From: Agrypnia vestita
Lineage: Eukaryota > Arthropoda > Insecta > Trichoptera > Phryganeidae
Length of the DNA: 64,000 bases
Assembly (NCBI GenBank): GCA_016648135.1
Contig: JADDOH010005008.1
Coordinates: 186,001 to 250,000 of the forward strand
Reading direction: 5' to 3'
Shown: positions 43,859 to 55,677 of the stretch, piece after piece
Position numbering within the stretch: the stretch's first letter is position 1
Layout of the letters: the number at the start of each line of letters is the position of its first letter
Position numbers and translations under genes: made by a program
The notes under the pieces: model-generated
Database searches by the model: none
The model's input: the letters and a program-made list of their open reading frames with translations, nothing else
What the model was told of the DNA's origin: nothing

Positions 43859-45184
43859 ATCTCATATATAACTAATTATTCCATTAAAATTCTCGCCAGT
43901 CAGATCTATGTAGGTGCAATTACAAACTAGGAAACGAGTCATAATATTAAGTATATTTTTTAAGAAGACAGTATTGCTCCACATTCTAGTCGAAAAATAT
44001 ATAGTAATATATATAATATAAAAATACGCGTTTCATACACTGTTTCTATTAACTGTTTCATGGGAATGACAAATTTCAACCAATGTTGACGATAGCGTGG
44101 TTGTATTTAATTAAGTTAACGCGGTACATAAATCATATGCATATATAACTTTCCAAATTTGATATATGTGTGGTCGATTGTGGTTGGAATCCATAAAAGT
44201 TACATAAACTTTCTCATATAAATAGTCTCGTCTCCGTGATACATATATAATTTATCTCAATTAGTAATATTTAGTCACTACCTATTTTAAAACATTTTAG
44301 TTTATCAATCTTTGGAGTGTATACAATTTCCAGTGTCGAATTCTGTTTACCTGTTTTTATCCGCCCACTGCTGAGTTAAATTTCGATTAAGGAATATATT
44401 ACGAGTTTCAGGTGGAGAAGTAGGTAAGCCCGACCGATATTGAGACAATGAAAAAAACAGATAGGTAGTTGAAGTTGAGTCTCCTTCCTGTTGGCGCACA
44501 CAAGTAGGAGATGAGGATATGGATCCTAGCCAAATTTTGTTCGGTACCCAAACAGACAATTTTTTTTTATATCTAATTTAAAAAAAAACTGAATCAACCG
44601 TAAGCGCCGTAGATTCAAAATAAAAGGTGACAATTTTTGAATGAAAATTTTTCCTTAATTTAAAAATATTCCACACATTATTAACTATTTTAGAGCATTA
44701 TTTTTTTTTCACATTATAAAAGAAATATGTAATATCGAATGCAATACAAAAAAAATCAAAAATAAGTTTAAAAAATTACAACTTGAAATTCTTCACTAAT
44801 GCTAGGTATTGTTCAGTCGATCCAACATTTTTTTATACTGTACCTATTATGTAAAACATTCTAACGACATCGTCTGCCAAATGTGATTGCGTTCGTCGAA
44901 CAAATGCCTTTTTTTCAATAAAATTTAATTACAGCAGATAAATAAACAGACGGCTTGATCGCTAGCGTCTTCAGAATAAATCGGTATAAATAAAATAAAA
45001 TATTCAGCGTACAACAGTAAATAATAGTCGTTAATTTTAGTGCCTGTGAGAAATTTCCGGTCTGCGAAATCCCGTCACTTATTTTTAACCTAATACGTTT
45101 TGCGTCTCAAACCATCCAGCCCGTCAGGCCTATTTTAAAATGTTTATATATATATCCCTAATAAATATACTTCTATTCAAGAGT
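43859..45184. other. AT-rich unannotated stretch
   Basis: No gene or repeat end recognised. Several ATATAT tracts near 43995-44025. Confidence 0.3.
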
Positions 45185-45965
45185 TAATTGAAGACCCCGT
45201 GGCAAGAAGTTGTTAACTAACATTCAAGTCATTTTGAGATCATTAGACATTTGCATTTCGCCTTTGAAAAATATGTTTTATTGCTAATTCAAGATTAATT
45301 TTTATTGACTTATGTCACTAAAATATCAAAAAAGTATTTACAAGAATGAAAAAAAGCATTTATGCACAAAAAAATAAAAATATACTAATTTTCCCTAAAA
45401 AATGTAGTTAACAACCATTTTTTCGCCTCTGGAACTCATTTTTAATAAAATAACACCTTTTTAAAATTGGTAAAACACGAACATCAAACAACCCTTCAAA
45501 TGCTATCCGCTTTTACCATCCATTTTCCAAAATTACAAAATACCTGGCATGTTAATTAATAACACAAAACATGGTATGTACCATTTACAACTATTGAAAA
45601 ATAATATATAAGTACACATTATAATTGTCTTCAAATAAAAAAAATACATGACAGTACTGCCAGAGTAAAATTTATACTAACCATAAATATTCCATTCAAA
45701 TTAAAAGGCGTGTTAATTTCAGAATGATGGCATGAACATGTTATTATTGAAGATAACATGTTCTTCCCATTAGTAACTGATTTGATTTTTATGAAAAAGT
45801 ATAGTTAACATGTTCATCCCTATGATTTGAACATGTTCTAATTATTTTTAAGTTCTGAACTTATTTCCAATGGAAACAGCGTACAATATTTAGTTTAGAC
45901 GGCTTATTAACTCATTTTTGACAAAAATGTTAGTAAACAACTTTTTGCCATGGGATCTTCAATTA
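45185..45965. mobile_element. 0.78-kb terminal-inverted-repeat element
   Basis: The left end TAATTGAAGACCCCGTGGCA then AGAAGTTGTTAACTAACATT matches, inverted, the right end AATGTTAGTAAACAACTTTT then TGCCATGGGATCTTCAATTA. An internal partial copy (TAGTTAACAACCATTTTTTC at 45404) and several AACATGTT motifs lie inside. There is no transposase ORF. It is non-autonomous; the superfamily is not clear. Confidence 0.65.
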
Positions 45966-46085
45966 TACGTAATACAGACTGCATATATTTAGCGTTGTAA
46001 TGAATAAATACTAATTTCATCTCACACATGTTTTTCTCCGCGATATCGATAAACTATTTGTCTCCGTAAGTCAGGATTATCATTA
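45966..46085. other. spacer
   Basis: Nothing recognised. Confidence 0.3.
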
Positions 46086-46664
46086 TCAAATTAGATGAAC
46101 GCACATTATATTCCTCCACAGCGTTTCTTCTGCCCAATGAATGATAGGCTGAACAGTGTTAAAAAGCGTACCAAAGACATCTGGATATCTTTGCGGAATG
46201 ATACAAGTGATCACAAGGGAAAGCGTCTAAAAAGTATACGGTTTCTAGCAAACCCTGGTTTAGTAATAAAAAGACAATGGCTAATTCTCTAGAATGAGAA
46301 CTGGCCATTGTCTAGTAGCTGCTCATTTGTTCAGACTAAATATAGTGGACAGTCCGATATGTGAGTGTGGTTCGGAGGAGGAGACTCTTGATCACATGTT
46401 TTTTGCCTGCCCATTGCGGAACTCTAATACCCTTTACAATGAGCTAATCGGGGCTAAATTTCAACTCCCAACAAACATTCGCCATCTTCTTGTTACGAAC
46501 TCACCCGATCTGATAGCGATAGTATTAAAATTCTTGTTAGTAAATGACGTAAGTATATAATTAATTATACCGTTTCTTAGCAACATCTCATATATAACTT
46601 GATAAATGGCACAAATCGCTGTTTAAGAGCGGATTGCCTAATTTTAAGAAGAAGAAGAAGAACT
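46086..46664 (+). pseudogene. non-LTR C-terminal RNase H-like tail with (GAA)n
   Basis: The frame 46294-46557 reads MRTGHCLVAAHLFRLNIVDS, then PICECGSEEETLDHMFFACP. The R-x-RTGH start, CxCG and H...C with CP are the C-terminal zinc-like block of Jockey/R1/I-type elements. An upstream frame (46095-46292) is separated by a stop near 46290. The sequence ends in AGAAGAAGAAGAAG at 46650-46664, the element's simple-repeat tail. Confidence 0.8.
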
Positions 46665-47059
46665 ACAATCACACGCGCACGGACAGTGTGCACACAGTGT
46701 ACATTTCAAGACTCCGTGTCTTGTAAGTGTACGGTAGGTATAGTATGAAACTCTGTGCTGGATCAACTTCCGTCTATCACAATGATGACATCTGCCGCGA
46801 GACAGGTCTCTGCCTCACTCTCGCTCTCTCTCTCAACTTTCCACCACATTCATAAATTGTAATCAAGCATTTCACTGTAATCTAGATTGAATAAATAAAG
46901 TATTCTCGTGCAAGTACTTTTTTTTGTTCACACTATTCTTTCTTCACTGTAGTCAGGGTGGATATCTGAATATGAATGATCGTCCGAAATATGAAAGTGG
47001 ACCATCGTCATAGCCCAAACTACCTAAATACGTGAATACCTACAAAATATTTGAGCTAT
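46665..47059. other. unannotated stretch
   Basis: A CTCTCGCTCTCTCTCT tract at about 46818-46835. No gene recognised. Confidence 0.3.
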
Positions 47060-47125
47060 CTTTTACTACTATAGTTTAGAAAGGTCGGGACATGCCCCTG
47101 TCGAAACTATAGCAGTAAAAATAAC
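47060..47125. repeat. palindromic hairpin of about 60 nt
   Basis: TTTTACTACTATAGTTT and AAACTATAGCAGTAAAA form a 17-bp stem with one mismatch. The interior (GGTCGGGACATGCCCCTGTC) is itself nearly palindromic. Confidence 0.65.
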
Positions 47126-48245
47126 TGCGTGCGGTAAAAAATCATATTTTAAATTAAAATATTTCACCAAAAGTGACTCTAAAATCATTCAATGATATTG
47201 GAGTGAACACCCGCATTGATTTTGAGACGAAAATAATAAGTTGTATCGAAAATTCTGTGCAGTTTCTTATACCTGTATTTTGTTAAAAACAAATACTTTC
47301 ACGAAAAGATTTCAAAAAGATTTTTGAAACACCTGTGAGTTCCGGTACAAGTTAAGATGAAAACACAACAGAGCGGTAAATTTAAGAGTGTGTAAAAATG
47401 TAAAGAAATTTTCTATCGCGCTATTTCTGACACAACTGTGAGACCCACTGAATAAAAATAAGTTTTAAATGATCAGACCCGTTAAAATGCAGGTATATTT
47501 TTCAGTCATAACGTATGCACTAATTAGTTGATTATATCCCGTTAAAAAAAATCATTCATATTTACAATTCATTAATTAATTAGCAACAATTACGAGATTA
47601 GTCTCGATGAAACGTTTAATCGCCAAAGAGAGCATTACCCCCCGTTGATTTCGATATAAAAATATAGGTATTTAAATAATAATTGTACACACCTGTCGAG
47701 AGTTTAACAAACCTTCGAGACGGCATTTTTTTGTATAGAAATGCATCTAAAATTAGTTACTTTTGCAGATCGTTAAAATTGGCCAGCGGTGCGTTAACAC
47801 GTAAAGATTGAAATGTCTTAACGCCAGTTGCAGATTTGACTTAAGATTTATGAAATTTCAAAGAATAAATTGCATAAAAAATATTACATCGGCGCAATTG
47901 AGTGCGAGCGAGGTAGGCAACATAATTATTTCAATTATTACGAAACTGGCTAAAACCCGTCAAAAATGACGGTACATTTACATGCCGGATCCTAAAGAAT
48001 AACTTACCCCTGTCGACAGTTAAATGTTCTGCTATTCTTAACCCTGGCGATTGGGTGGAACGTGAAAAGATTCGCGTCTTTGCTAACATTTATATGTACT
48101 GTATTTTTGATGGGTAATGCAGGCTCGGCGATAGCAACATCGCTGTCTTTGTTGTCGTAGTCGCGTCGCGTAACGTTGCCGTCTTCTCGTTTGCTGGCTC
48201 GGAGTTCAAGCCCAATCTCCGGCCGATTAATTTCGTTTTTTTAGC
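47126..48245. other. unannotated stretch
   Basis: At 47957-47975 ACCCGTCAAAAATGACGG is a small palindromic motif seen again at 60176. No gene recognised. Confidence 0.35.
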
Positions 48246-48304
48246 ACGAAGTTACGGGGACAAACAGACAGACGGACGGACGTCTGTTTGTCCCCTAACT
48301 TCGT
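48246..48304. repeat. short-loop hairpin around GACGGACGGAC
   Basis: ACGAAGTTACGGGGACAAAC and AGAC pair with GTCTGTTTGTCCCCTAACTT and CGT (23 pairs, one bulge). The loop AGACGGACGGAC belongs to the dispersed GACGGACGGACA repeat found at 2115, 5345 and 60230. The hairpin may be two such repeats joined head to head. Confidence 0.75.
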
Positions 48305-49092
48305 TTATTATGTTTGATTAATTAGAGTGGCGGTGCCACTTTCAGTCGTATTTATAATATGAACCGCAAAAATTAGGTATACTCTTGTGCATTGTATTTT
48401 TTGCGATATTTCTGAAGCAAGGTGATGGAATATAATCAAACCGAATAAAACATGAAGAAGTCTGTGTTAATGTGTGCATTTCGCTGGGAAGAAAGGATGG
48501 AAAGAATTAAATTTATTACATTATTCTCAACATCTTGGCGAGTTTGGATCCCCGACGCTACTAGCACAAGGGGATGAAGATGATGGTAACATTTATTTTT
48601 GATATCATGTCAGCCCTATTTTTATGTATATAGAGATAACATAATGGTTGGACATATTCCTAATTATAAATTTTCAAAACTGACAAACCTTGTATAAATT
48701 ACACGGACTATTTTTATCGACGACCGGTTTGGATATCTCTGTATTTTTGTCGGTATTTGTGCGTCTATCTTAACGAATGCGTGAATTTCAAAAAACGGTC
48801 AGAGTAAGATTGATGTTCACGTTTAACTACTAAGTGAAATATGTAATCCCAGTGATAAAGAGCATGACGCACTTTAATTTTAGTTGATGTGAAATTTATT
48901 AGGGGTTGCGCGAGCCAACGTGTTTCCATAATAAATGTCTCCCAACTCTCAATATTGGCCCCGATTAGTTGACCAATCAGTAGAGGATTAAACGGTGGGC
49001 GGACTGGGCGGCCGCCAGGGGAACGGAAGGATCGATGTTTCGATCAAACAAAATTATAAAAACTTTGCATAAAAGGTTATTATCATTCAATC
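48305..49092. other. unannotated stretch
   Basis: A GC-richer patch at 48990-49040. No gene recognised. Confidence 0.3.
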
Positions 49093-49143
49093 TGACTTAC
49101 ATACATCGAATATTAATTTGTAATATTCGATATATGTAAGTCA
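49093..49143. repeat. short-loop hairpin, 23-bp arms
   Basis: TGACTTACATACATCGAATA then TTA, loop ATTTG, then TAATATTCGATATATGTAAG and TCA. One mismatch in 23 pairs. Confidence 0.85.
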
Positions 49144-49670
49144 CCTTCATAATAGTCCAGTTTTACAGACGAGATAAGTTAGAAATGTTGAAAAATAATC
49201 AAACTTTGAATCGGCTGCATTTCTTTTCGAGCCATGACGCCGGCCTGCCACATTTTTATTATTATTTTGATTTCGAGAATGCAAAGAAATACAAAGGTAC
49301 GTAGTATTTTCAAAATGTGAAAGTGAAAAACGAGGAAATTTTTGGGTCTTTTTTGTTAAGATTTGGATCAGCAAGGCGCGTGCGCGTATCCAATTTTTTA
49401 ACTTGCAAATGGTTTGTGTTCAAAACGCAAATTTATTGCTGGCTAGAATAATTTCTTTACCGCCAATATATTCAATTTAAAATTTCCTTGGGATAACGGT
49501 TTTTTCGCCTTATATTTTGTTTAAATGAACTCAGATATTGCAGATTTTAGTACCTATATTATTTTCAACTGAACATACTATTATTATTTAAAGCAATTAT
49601 TACACATACTTATTATTTTATTAATCTAACAAAATTTTAATAAAGCTCTTTTTAAATAATTATAATAATT
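49144..49670. other. unannotated stretch
   Basis: No gene recognised. Confidence 0.3.
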
Positions 49671-49852
49671 GAGTAGCTTGTTGGTGTATTGGTCATGACG
49701 CTCGCCTAGTGATTTGGCGGTCGGTGGTTCGAGCTCCATTCCAGGACATCAGCAAGTTAGTCTCCTATTTTCATAGCAAAGGCTTTTGGCTTAGTTTGAG
49801 AATAGTAAGAATATTGATGCGACACGCATTCCGTGTGCTCGCATCTCTATTT
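49671..49852 (+). mobile_element. tRNA-derived SINE, family B
   Basis: GAGTAGCTTGTTGGTGTATT, GGTCATGACGCTCGCC, GGCGGTCGGTGGTTCGAGCT (B box), CAAGTTAGTCTCCTATTTTC, GCATCTCTATTTAAGAAAA. It is followed by ATATATAT tracts up to 49927. ORF 49709-49933 across it is not a gene. Confidence 0.8.
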
Positions 49853-49927
49853 AAGAAAATATATATATATATTATTTTACACAATTTGTATAACACCATT
49901 TACCAACATGAATATATATATATATAT

Positions 49928-50514
49928 TTTTAATTTATAACAACAAAAAAGGAGGAGAGAGAGTTATAATTGAAAACCGTCCTGTATTTTTTTATTTACG
50001 ACTTCACCACTGCGCTTGTCTCCGTAACTATTGGTATCGGGACGATGATGTTGGAACATTTTCGACTTGTAATATAGGCAGGAATCACTGTTACACCCTG
50101 TATGTATGTGTATAGTTTAAAAGGGAAAATAGCGCAATCAATTACCATTCCATCGGCCACAGCCGGCTCGCACCGCGTGGGCGCGGACGTCAACAATAAA
50201 TCGGCTCGGCCGGCCGCCCTTGAAAACACTTTTCGCGTTGCGATGCTAGAAATCAAAACGGCAAGGAAAAAATAGAAAAGAGAAATTGCCAAATAATCAC
50301 GGTCAGGAGAATAATAAATAGTCGCGTCTGGGAATCACTGCCGGCCGGGTCAACTGTTAACTGGCGGCGGCCCGCCCCGCGAGGGCTGTTTTAACGTAAA
50401 TAAATATTGGGTTGATTCATCAAGGTATTGGCTAAATCGAAAATGATGGCACTTATAACAGATCTTTTTTAGCCTCGATATTCAGTCCTGACTTCAGAAA
50501 AAAAAACAGATTTT
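49928..50514. other. family L fragment and GC-rich patches
   Basis: 50023-50104 is a diverged terminus of the family L element (ACTATTGGTATCGGGACG, GGAACATTTTCGAC, TAGGCAGGAATCACTG, ACACCCTGTATG). 50150-50220 and 50335-50390 are CpG-rich patches without a recognised exon. Confidence 0.45.
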
Positions 50515-50960
50515 TTCTTCTTCTTCTTCTTCCTTAGCCTTTTTCCCTCCACTGCTGGATGTAGGCCTCTTCCATTTTCTTCCACTTATCTCTGTTTCTC
50601 CCCCTTCGCATCCAGGTTCTGCCTGCTTGCTGGACTATGTCATCAGACCAACCTTTGGGAGGTCTTCCGACGCTTCTATTTTTTGTCCAAGGCCTCCACT
50701 GCAGGATTCTGGGTGCCCATCTAGTATCCTCCTGTCGAGCCATATGTCCAGCCCACTGCCATTTTAGTTTTGCAATACGGTGTATAATATCGGCAACATT
50801 TGTTCGGCGTCTTATTTCTTCATTTCTGATTTTATCTCGAAGGCTTATGCCGAGCATCTGCCTTTCCATGATCCGCTGTGTACATTTTAATTTTTGTATG
50901 CTTTTTCTGTTAGTGTTGCTGTTTCTAGTCCATATGTCAACATCGGTAGGATACTTTTTT
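50515..50960 (-). pseudogene. RTE-like RT C-terminal fragment with (GAA)n tail, frameshifted
   Basis: The minus strand, first frame (50957-50900), reads SILPMLTYGLETATLTEKAY. The second frame (from about 50905) reads QKLKCTQRIMERQMLG, ISLRDKIRNEEIRRRTNVAD, AKLKWQWAGHMARQED and GRPPKGWSDDIVQQAGRTWM, with the stop at 50536-50534. YGLET, the R-x-MLGISLRD block and WxWAGHxAR are classic for this insect group. A GAAGAAGAAGAAGAA tail follows (50515-50533). The frameshift near 50905 kills the copy. Confidence 0.85.
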
Positions 50961-51709
50961 TGCAGGTTTGGTGCGCAAATAAATATTAAAGAAAATATTA
51001 CACTTAAAGATAAAAATAATATAGCAAACAACGTTTATGGTGAAAGAAAAAAGAATATATTGTGCCAAGAATCTTTAATAACTTAGATAAAAAATTCTTT
51101 GAGATGATGCAAGACAAAAAAACTCCATTGGCTTCAAAAAAGTACAAGCTAAAAGAATATATATTGAAGCTGTGTATCTAATCTTACATTAATTTATAAT
51201 TATCATGCATCACTTGTAAAAATCATGCAATACTCAATAATGATCTACTCTATAATCTTCATTACAAAATAAAAATTATTGTCTGACAATATTGAAGGCA
51301 ACCATGCCGTAAAACTGCTGTGCAGTTTGGCATGTGTATCTATGTAATAAATATGAAAAAAAAAATGACAGCTAAAATGTAATAAAATTAAAAAGTACAG
51401 TAATTATAAGGTGTGTTATGTTTATGTTAATTAATACCTTGTGCTTTTTAATTTTTGGTGAAATAATTAAAAGAATTATAAATGTGTTTTTAAAAATGTT
51501 AATAAAACAGTGAATGAAAATACATTAAGAAACTAAATTACTTAATGATAGACCAACATTTGACTCTTCGTTGGGTATGGGCAGTGGAAATTATCGAAGC
51601 TGTGACAGTGACATGGCGAATATGAGTTGATAATAGCTGATGGTGATGACGGTGAACTTAAATTAAAAATGACCAAGAAGCGTTGAAAAATATGTATGAT
51701 TTAATTACG
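50961..51709. other. AT-rich unannotated stretch
   Basis: No gene recognised. Confidence 0.3.
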
Positions 51710-52118
51710 ACTAGCTGTGCCCGCGCGGCTTCGCACGCTTAGATTTTTAATAACTTTGTCATATTTTATCAATTTGTGTATTAAACTTATCGTATAGATG
51801 TAGGTATGTCGTCGCAGACTTTTTTATAAAACTTTTTGTGTTCTACAACTTCTCTATAGAAGGTATTTAAATAACTCTTACCGTTAAGACAGCGTTCGTA
51901 AAAAACGCACCGCTCGACTATTTTTTCGTCGACTTTAGTTGTAAAATAAGTCACCACGAAAAGCTCTTTTATTTTAACGGAATAATATATAGCCTATGTC
52001 CACCGTGAAATTCCATCCTAAGTAATGGTGAAAGAATTTTGGAAATCGGAAGAGTAGTTTCGGAAATTACCTCCTACATCCAAACTTACAACTTTACATA
52101 TTTATATATTAGTAAAGA
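51710..52118 (+). repeat. insect dispersed repeat with ACTAGCTGTGCCCGCG head
   Basis: It starts CTAGCTGTGCCCGCGCGGCT then TCGCACGC, a head also present at 60964. The body ends with AGCCTATGTCCACC, TGGTGAAAGAATTTTGGAAA, TCGGAAGAGTAGTTTCGGA and ATATTAGTAAAGATGAG. From memory the plan is that of a very common insect repeat with a fixed 5' head and a TATTAGTATAGAT-type end. The 65-codon ORF on it is incidental. Confidence 0.6.
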
Positions 52119-52361
52119 TGAGTATTTCCACTATTTACCCTTCACAGAAAGGCAGATCAAAATCTGTTTAAAAATCTGCTATGAATTAGGCAGTGTACAA
52201 TACCTTAAAAATGTCTCAAGATACGGTCAGTATTGAAGTATTTTATTGCGTGAAAGAGAATTTTAAAAATGTCTCAATCCTAGATTAGACTCGATCACTT
52301 TCTAGAAACTATCAATAGTTTCGGGGTGTGTAAAAGTTATTCGGTTAATAATACGGTCGGT

Positions 52362-52499
52362 ATGGAAGTATTTTCCGAGCAGAAGCAACCGCAGTCACGG
52401 TCAAGGTTCGCCCGTTACGTTCCGGGCGTCGCGCCGTCCAATAATATTTCCACGTTCACGGGCGATCTGAAAAAACTCGCCATCAATTTGTCCGCGTAA
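52362..52499 (+). other. 45-codon ORF in a CpG-rich patch
   Basis: MEVFSEQKQPQSRSRFARYV, then PGVAPSNNISTFTGDLKKLA and INLSA. Codon choice is regular, but the frame is short, with no splice sites or homology recognised. It could be a conserved non-coding patch read by chance. Confidence 0.2.
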
Positions 52500-53564
52500 A
52501 AATTGCGGGCCAAATCTTCAGCACGGGGGTGTTAACGAGGGGATAAATCCGTTACATAAATTAAATACGAATAAAAAATACGACGTGTATTTGCTCGGAG
52601 ACTGTTTCGTATTTCCAACGCACGAGGCATTGATGGAATTAATTCGGTTCAAAATGAAACGAGAATTCTCCAACGCGGCAGAGGACCAAACTTTGTGACC
52701 AAAAATGCGCCATGTTTGCTTTAACTGCAAATTATTATATAATGAAATATGGCTTCATGAAAAAATATTTTCAAAAAAAATGCAATCCTATCAAGAAAAA
52801 ATATGTCGAAAGAAATCAAAACATGACAAATTATTCATTCGCAATGGGATCCGAAACGTCGGCCAGAAAGGTCGGAATAACACGGCCTAATTAATACCCA
52901 GAAGACCCAAACCAGAATATTCTGAGTGGCCGTGAAAACCTAAGAACATTTTTTACAAAAAATAATTTTAAAAGAGAATAGCGGCCCGTGCGTCTCAGAA
53001 TTGGCGGCATTATTATATCTGTCTTAGAACTTAACACCCTGTATTCGACATATTGTATCACTATGTACTATGCAAGCGATTGGCGCAAAATCATAAATAC
53101 TTTGTATAATTTAAATGGCTAAAAAGACGGCAAAACTAATCGAGTTGGCGCTCGACTGCCAGTAATAATAATAATCATTATACAAAGTGGAAATGTTCCG
53201 AGTGTTAGCCGAGCATATTTGTGTAGCAAAACATTAAGCTGGCTAACGCTTAATCCGAGAGGGAAATAGCGCCAACATTATCGTCTTCGTCAAAGCGCTA
53301 GGCGTGGTCACATCATTTTACGCGGTGTACCTCAAGGTTTTAATGTAGGGTCGAAATGAAGACACATGTTATAAAAATAAAAAAATTAAAAGATGAATTA
53401 AATTAGTCTATCCGTAGAAGAAATCACGAGACTGGAAGTAACAGTGTAAATTCTGATAGATACGACAGACGAGATTAAATTTAAAAATTAAATTTTAAAA
53501 AAAACAGGTCATCCACAGGGTACAACATAAAATCATTTGATAAAATATTACTAAGGAAAAGAAA
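52500..53564. other. unannotated stretch
   Basis: GC-moderate patch at 53120-53340. No gene recognised. Confidence 0.3.
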
Positions 53565-53645
53565 ACACTTTGTTGAAAACCACTATTTATTGATTGATCA
53601 ACAAGGCTTCGAAGCTAATGGTCCCTTCACCAGGACATAACGCAT
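53565..53645 (-). ncRNA. decayed hammerhead-like PLE terminus
   Basis: Minus strand: GTCCTGGTGAAGGGACC, ATTA, GCTTCGAAG, CCTTGTTGATCAATC. It aligns with the motifs at 1115 and 2915, but box 1 is CTGGTGA and box 2 GAAG, so it should be inactive. Flanking AAACCACTATTTATTG matches the other termini. Confidence 0.5.
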
Positions 53646-54903
53646 ATTAAAAATTAAAATTGGAAGTAAAGATATTATCAAGAACAAAAAATAAATAAAT
53701 GTGAGTTAAATAACTAATTAGGAACTAATGCGAAAATAAATTCAAAAGATTATTAAAACTATTTGCAAAACTTTGTGATGAGCATATATATTCACGTTCG
53801 AACGACTGTTTAACTACGAGAAATCTTATTATTGCCAGTTTTGTTCCTTAGTGCAAACTGCTAGCAGACGAGTTTACACTATATTGGACAGAAGGAAAAC
53901 GACGCGATCGGGATCAAATTTCGCACGTGACCACAGTCGTACCAACCCTTGGCAAGCGTGCTCGGAAAGCAGTTAGACAGTTACTGGATGAAATCTCGTA
54001 CTGATTAATGATTCAAGGCAGGGGAGAGGTATTGTAAAACTTGGCGTGAAATAGATTTGTAGATCTCATTGATCGAACAGAGATGTTTAAGTGTATTTGT
54101 GAACGTATTGAGGGGGTGTCCAGTTTGTTATTCACTTGTAAATGAGTTGGTGAATATTAATTTATTAAATAATAAAATTTCGCATGCATCACGAGACACA
54201 AATCTATTCTTCAAAAAACATTCAGTGATTTCCGTTTGGAACAAAAAGCTGGAAATAAATCATGTCACCGTTGCATTTAAAATTGTTACAAAAAGCTTCA
54301 TATATATCGTTCATTTTTCCCGTAGTTGCGCAATTGCCAGGGCACTCGTGATCGCTGATAACAATGATTCTTACGCCAAAACTATCCGGCGCCATCTGTT
54401 CCGGTCTGCGGCAAGACTGCTGAAGTGAGATATTATAAGTGAATCCCCAGGATATTGAAGAGTTATTGGAAGTTATACAACTAGTGAAAAACTTTCCAAC
54501 GACCGTCTTGAGGCGTTATACGCAGTCAGGATTTTCAAAAACTCAATTTTTTATTTCATTCTCGTAATGTAAACATATTGAAGTGTATACACAGAAAATT
54601 TCATGTCAATCCGACAAATATTCTCGAAGTTACGCGCACATTTGCAAAGACGCCTCGGATCGTTTCAAAGCAGGTAGAACAGACGCCCGGGCGGCAATTG
54701 CCTACCTGTCTGTGCGCTGCTCCTTTTCTATGGTATTCATATATTTAAAGTTGTCGTAACAAAAGAATGACCCCGAAAAGCCACCAATTCTCAAATTGGG
54801 AGTGAGAAAATAATTTGCAATCAACTCATATGGAAAATCACTTAGAAAATCGTGGAGTGATTCCACCATGTGGCTCCAAATTTGTGGAAATGGTTGTATA
54901 CAT
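53646..54903. other. unannotated stretch
   Basis: A 119-codon plus-strand ORF (54069-54428) starts MIEQRCLSVFVNVLRGC and has no recognised domain, signal peptide or splice context. It is probably chance, but it is the longest unexplained ORF in this part. 54650-54730 is GC-richer. Confidence 0.3.
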
Positions 54904-55075
54904 TAGTGATGGGTCCGCTCTGTACTGACTACTACAATGTAGTGCTACATTACATTGAAGTGTACACTTCACACCTTTTGAAGCGTAGTGCACACTACAA
55001 ACTAAACACACTTCAAAGTTATTGAATGTACGCACTTCAAATAGTACACTTCATTTTAAAGCGAACCCATCACTA
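54904..55075. mobile_element. 172-bp hAT-like MITE with palindromic interior
   Basis: The ends TAGTGATGGGTCCGCT and AGCGAACCCATCACTA are inverted repeats. The TAGTG...CACTA style fits hAT derivatives, but the 8-bp flanks (GTATACAT and TCTCAAAT) do not match. Inside are TGAAGTGTACACTTCA (a perfect palindrome) and several ACTTCAA and GTAGTGCACACTAC motifs. Confidence 0.65.
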
Positions 55076-55251
55076 TCTCAAATGAAACACGGCTTAGTAA
55101 TTTTCTAAGCACTTTATTCTACAACGGTATATATGTTATTAAATAATCCGATTATATTATGTATCTATGTTTTATTATATTGAAACAATTGATTTTCAGG
55201 CGTATTCTAGTAGATTTATAATAATTCGAAAGAATATCTTTTTTTTTTAAA

Positions 55252-55427
55252 ACAGAGATGCGATCATACGGAGTACGTGTCACATCAACATTCTTACTAT
55301 TTTCAAACTAAGCTAAACGCTACGCTATGAAAATATGACTAACTTGCTGGTCTGGAATGAGATTCCAACCCGCGAACTTTGGATCACGAGGCGGGTGTCC
55401 TAACCACAAGATCAACAAGCTACTCTT
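55252..55427 (-). mobile_element. tRNA-derived SINE, family B
   Basis: Minus strand: GAGTAGCTTGTTGATCTTG, TGTGGTTAGGACACCCGCC, GGGTTGGAATC (B box weakened), CAAGTTAGTCATATTTTCAT, TTTAGCTTAGTTTGAAAATA, GTGACACGTACTCCGTATG. It is clearly the same family in the opposite orientation. Confidence 0.8.
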
Positions 55428-55464
55428 ACTACGTTAAAATGAATATTTCTAAAAAAACTCCACT

Positions 55465-55677
55465 TTAAAAATAAAATATAGCGGTATCATTACTAATTAC
55501 GAAAGCTGTGTGTGTTACGTACTTACCACCTTTTGTAATTCTATTAATTATGCTGAGATCAGCTTTACACTCATTCCTAATATCTTCATTCATTACTCTA
55601 TCATAAATGGTTTTGTGACACATAAGTCTGAGGGATCTCATCTCCACTGCATTCAATGTTAATGAGAGAAAAATCAA
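55465..55677 (-). pseudogene. non-LTR RT C-terminal fragment
   Basis: LTLNAVEMRSLRLMCHKTIY, DRVMNEDIRNECKADLSIIN and RITKGGK. The VEMRSLRxMC...DRVxNEDIRxEC motif is shared with 1484-1894. It then loses similarity; the GRPRKTW block is missing. Confidence 0.7.

Noticed and set aside
50637..51086. 149-codon plus-strand ORF
   Set aside because: Antisense to a clear RT C-terminus (WQWAGHMARQED, GRPPKGWSDD) on the minus strand.
54069..54428. 119-codon plus-strand gene
   Set aside because: No domain, no splice context, AT-rich codons like the surroundings; kept only as an unexplained ORF in the stretch entry.
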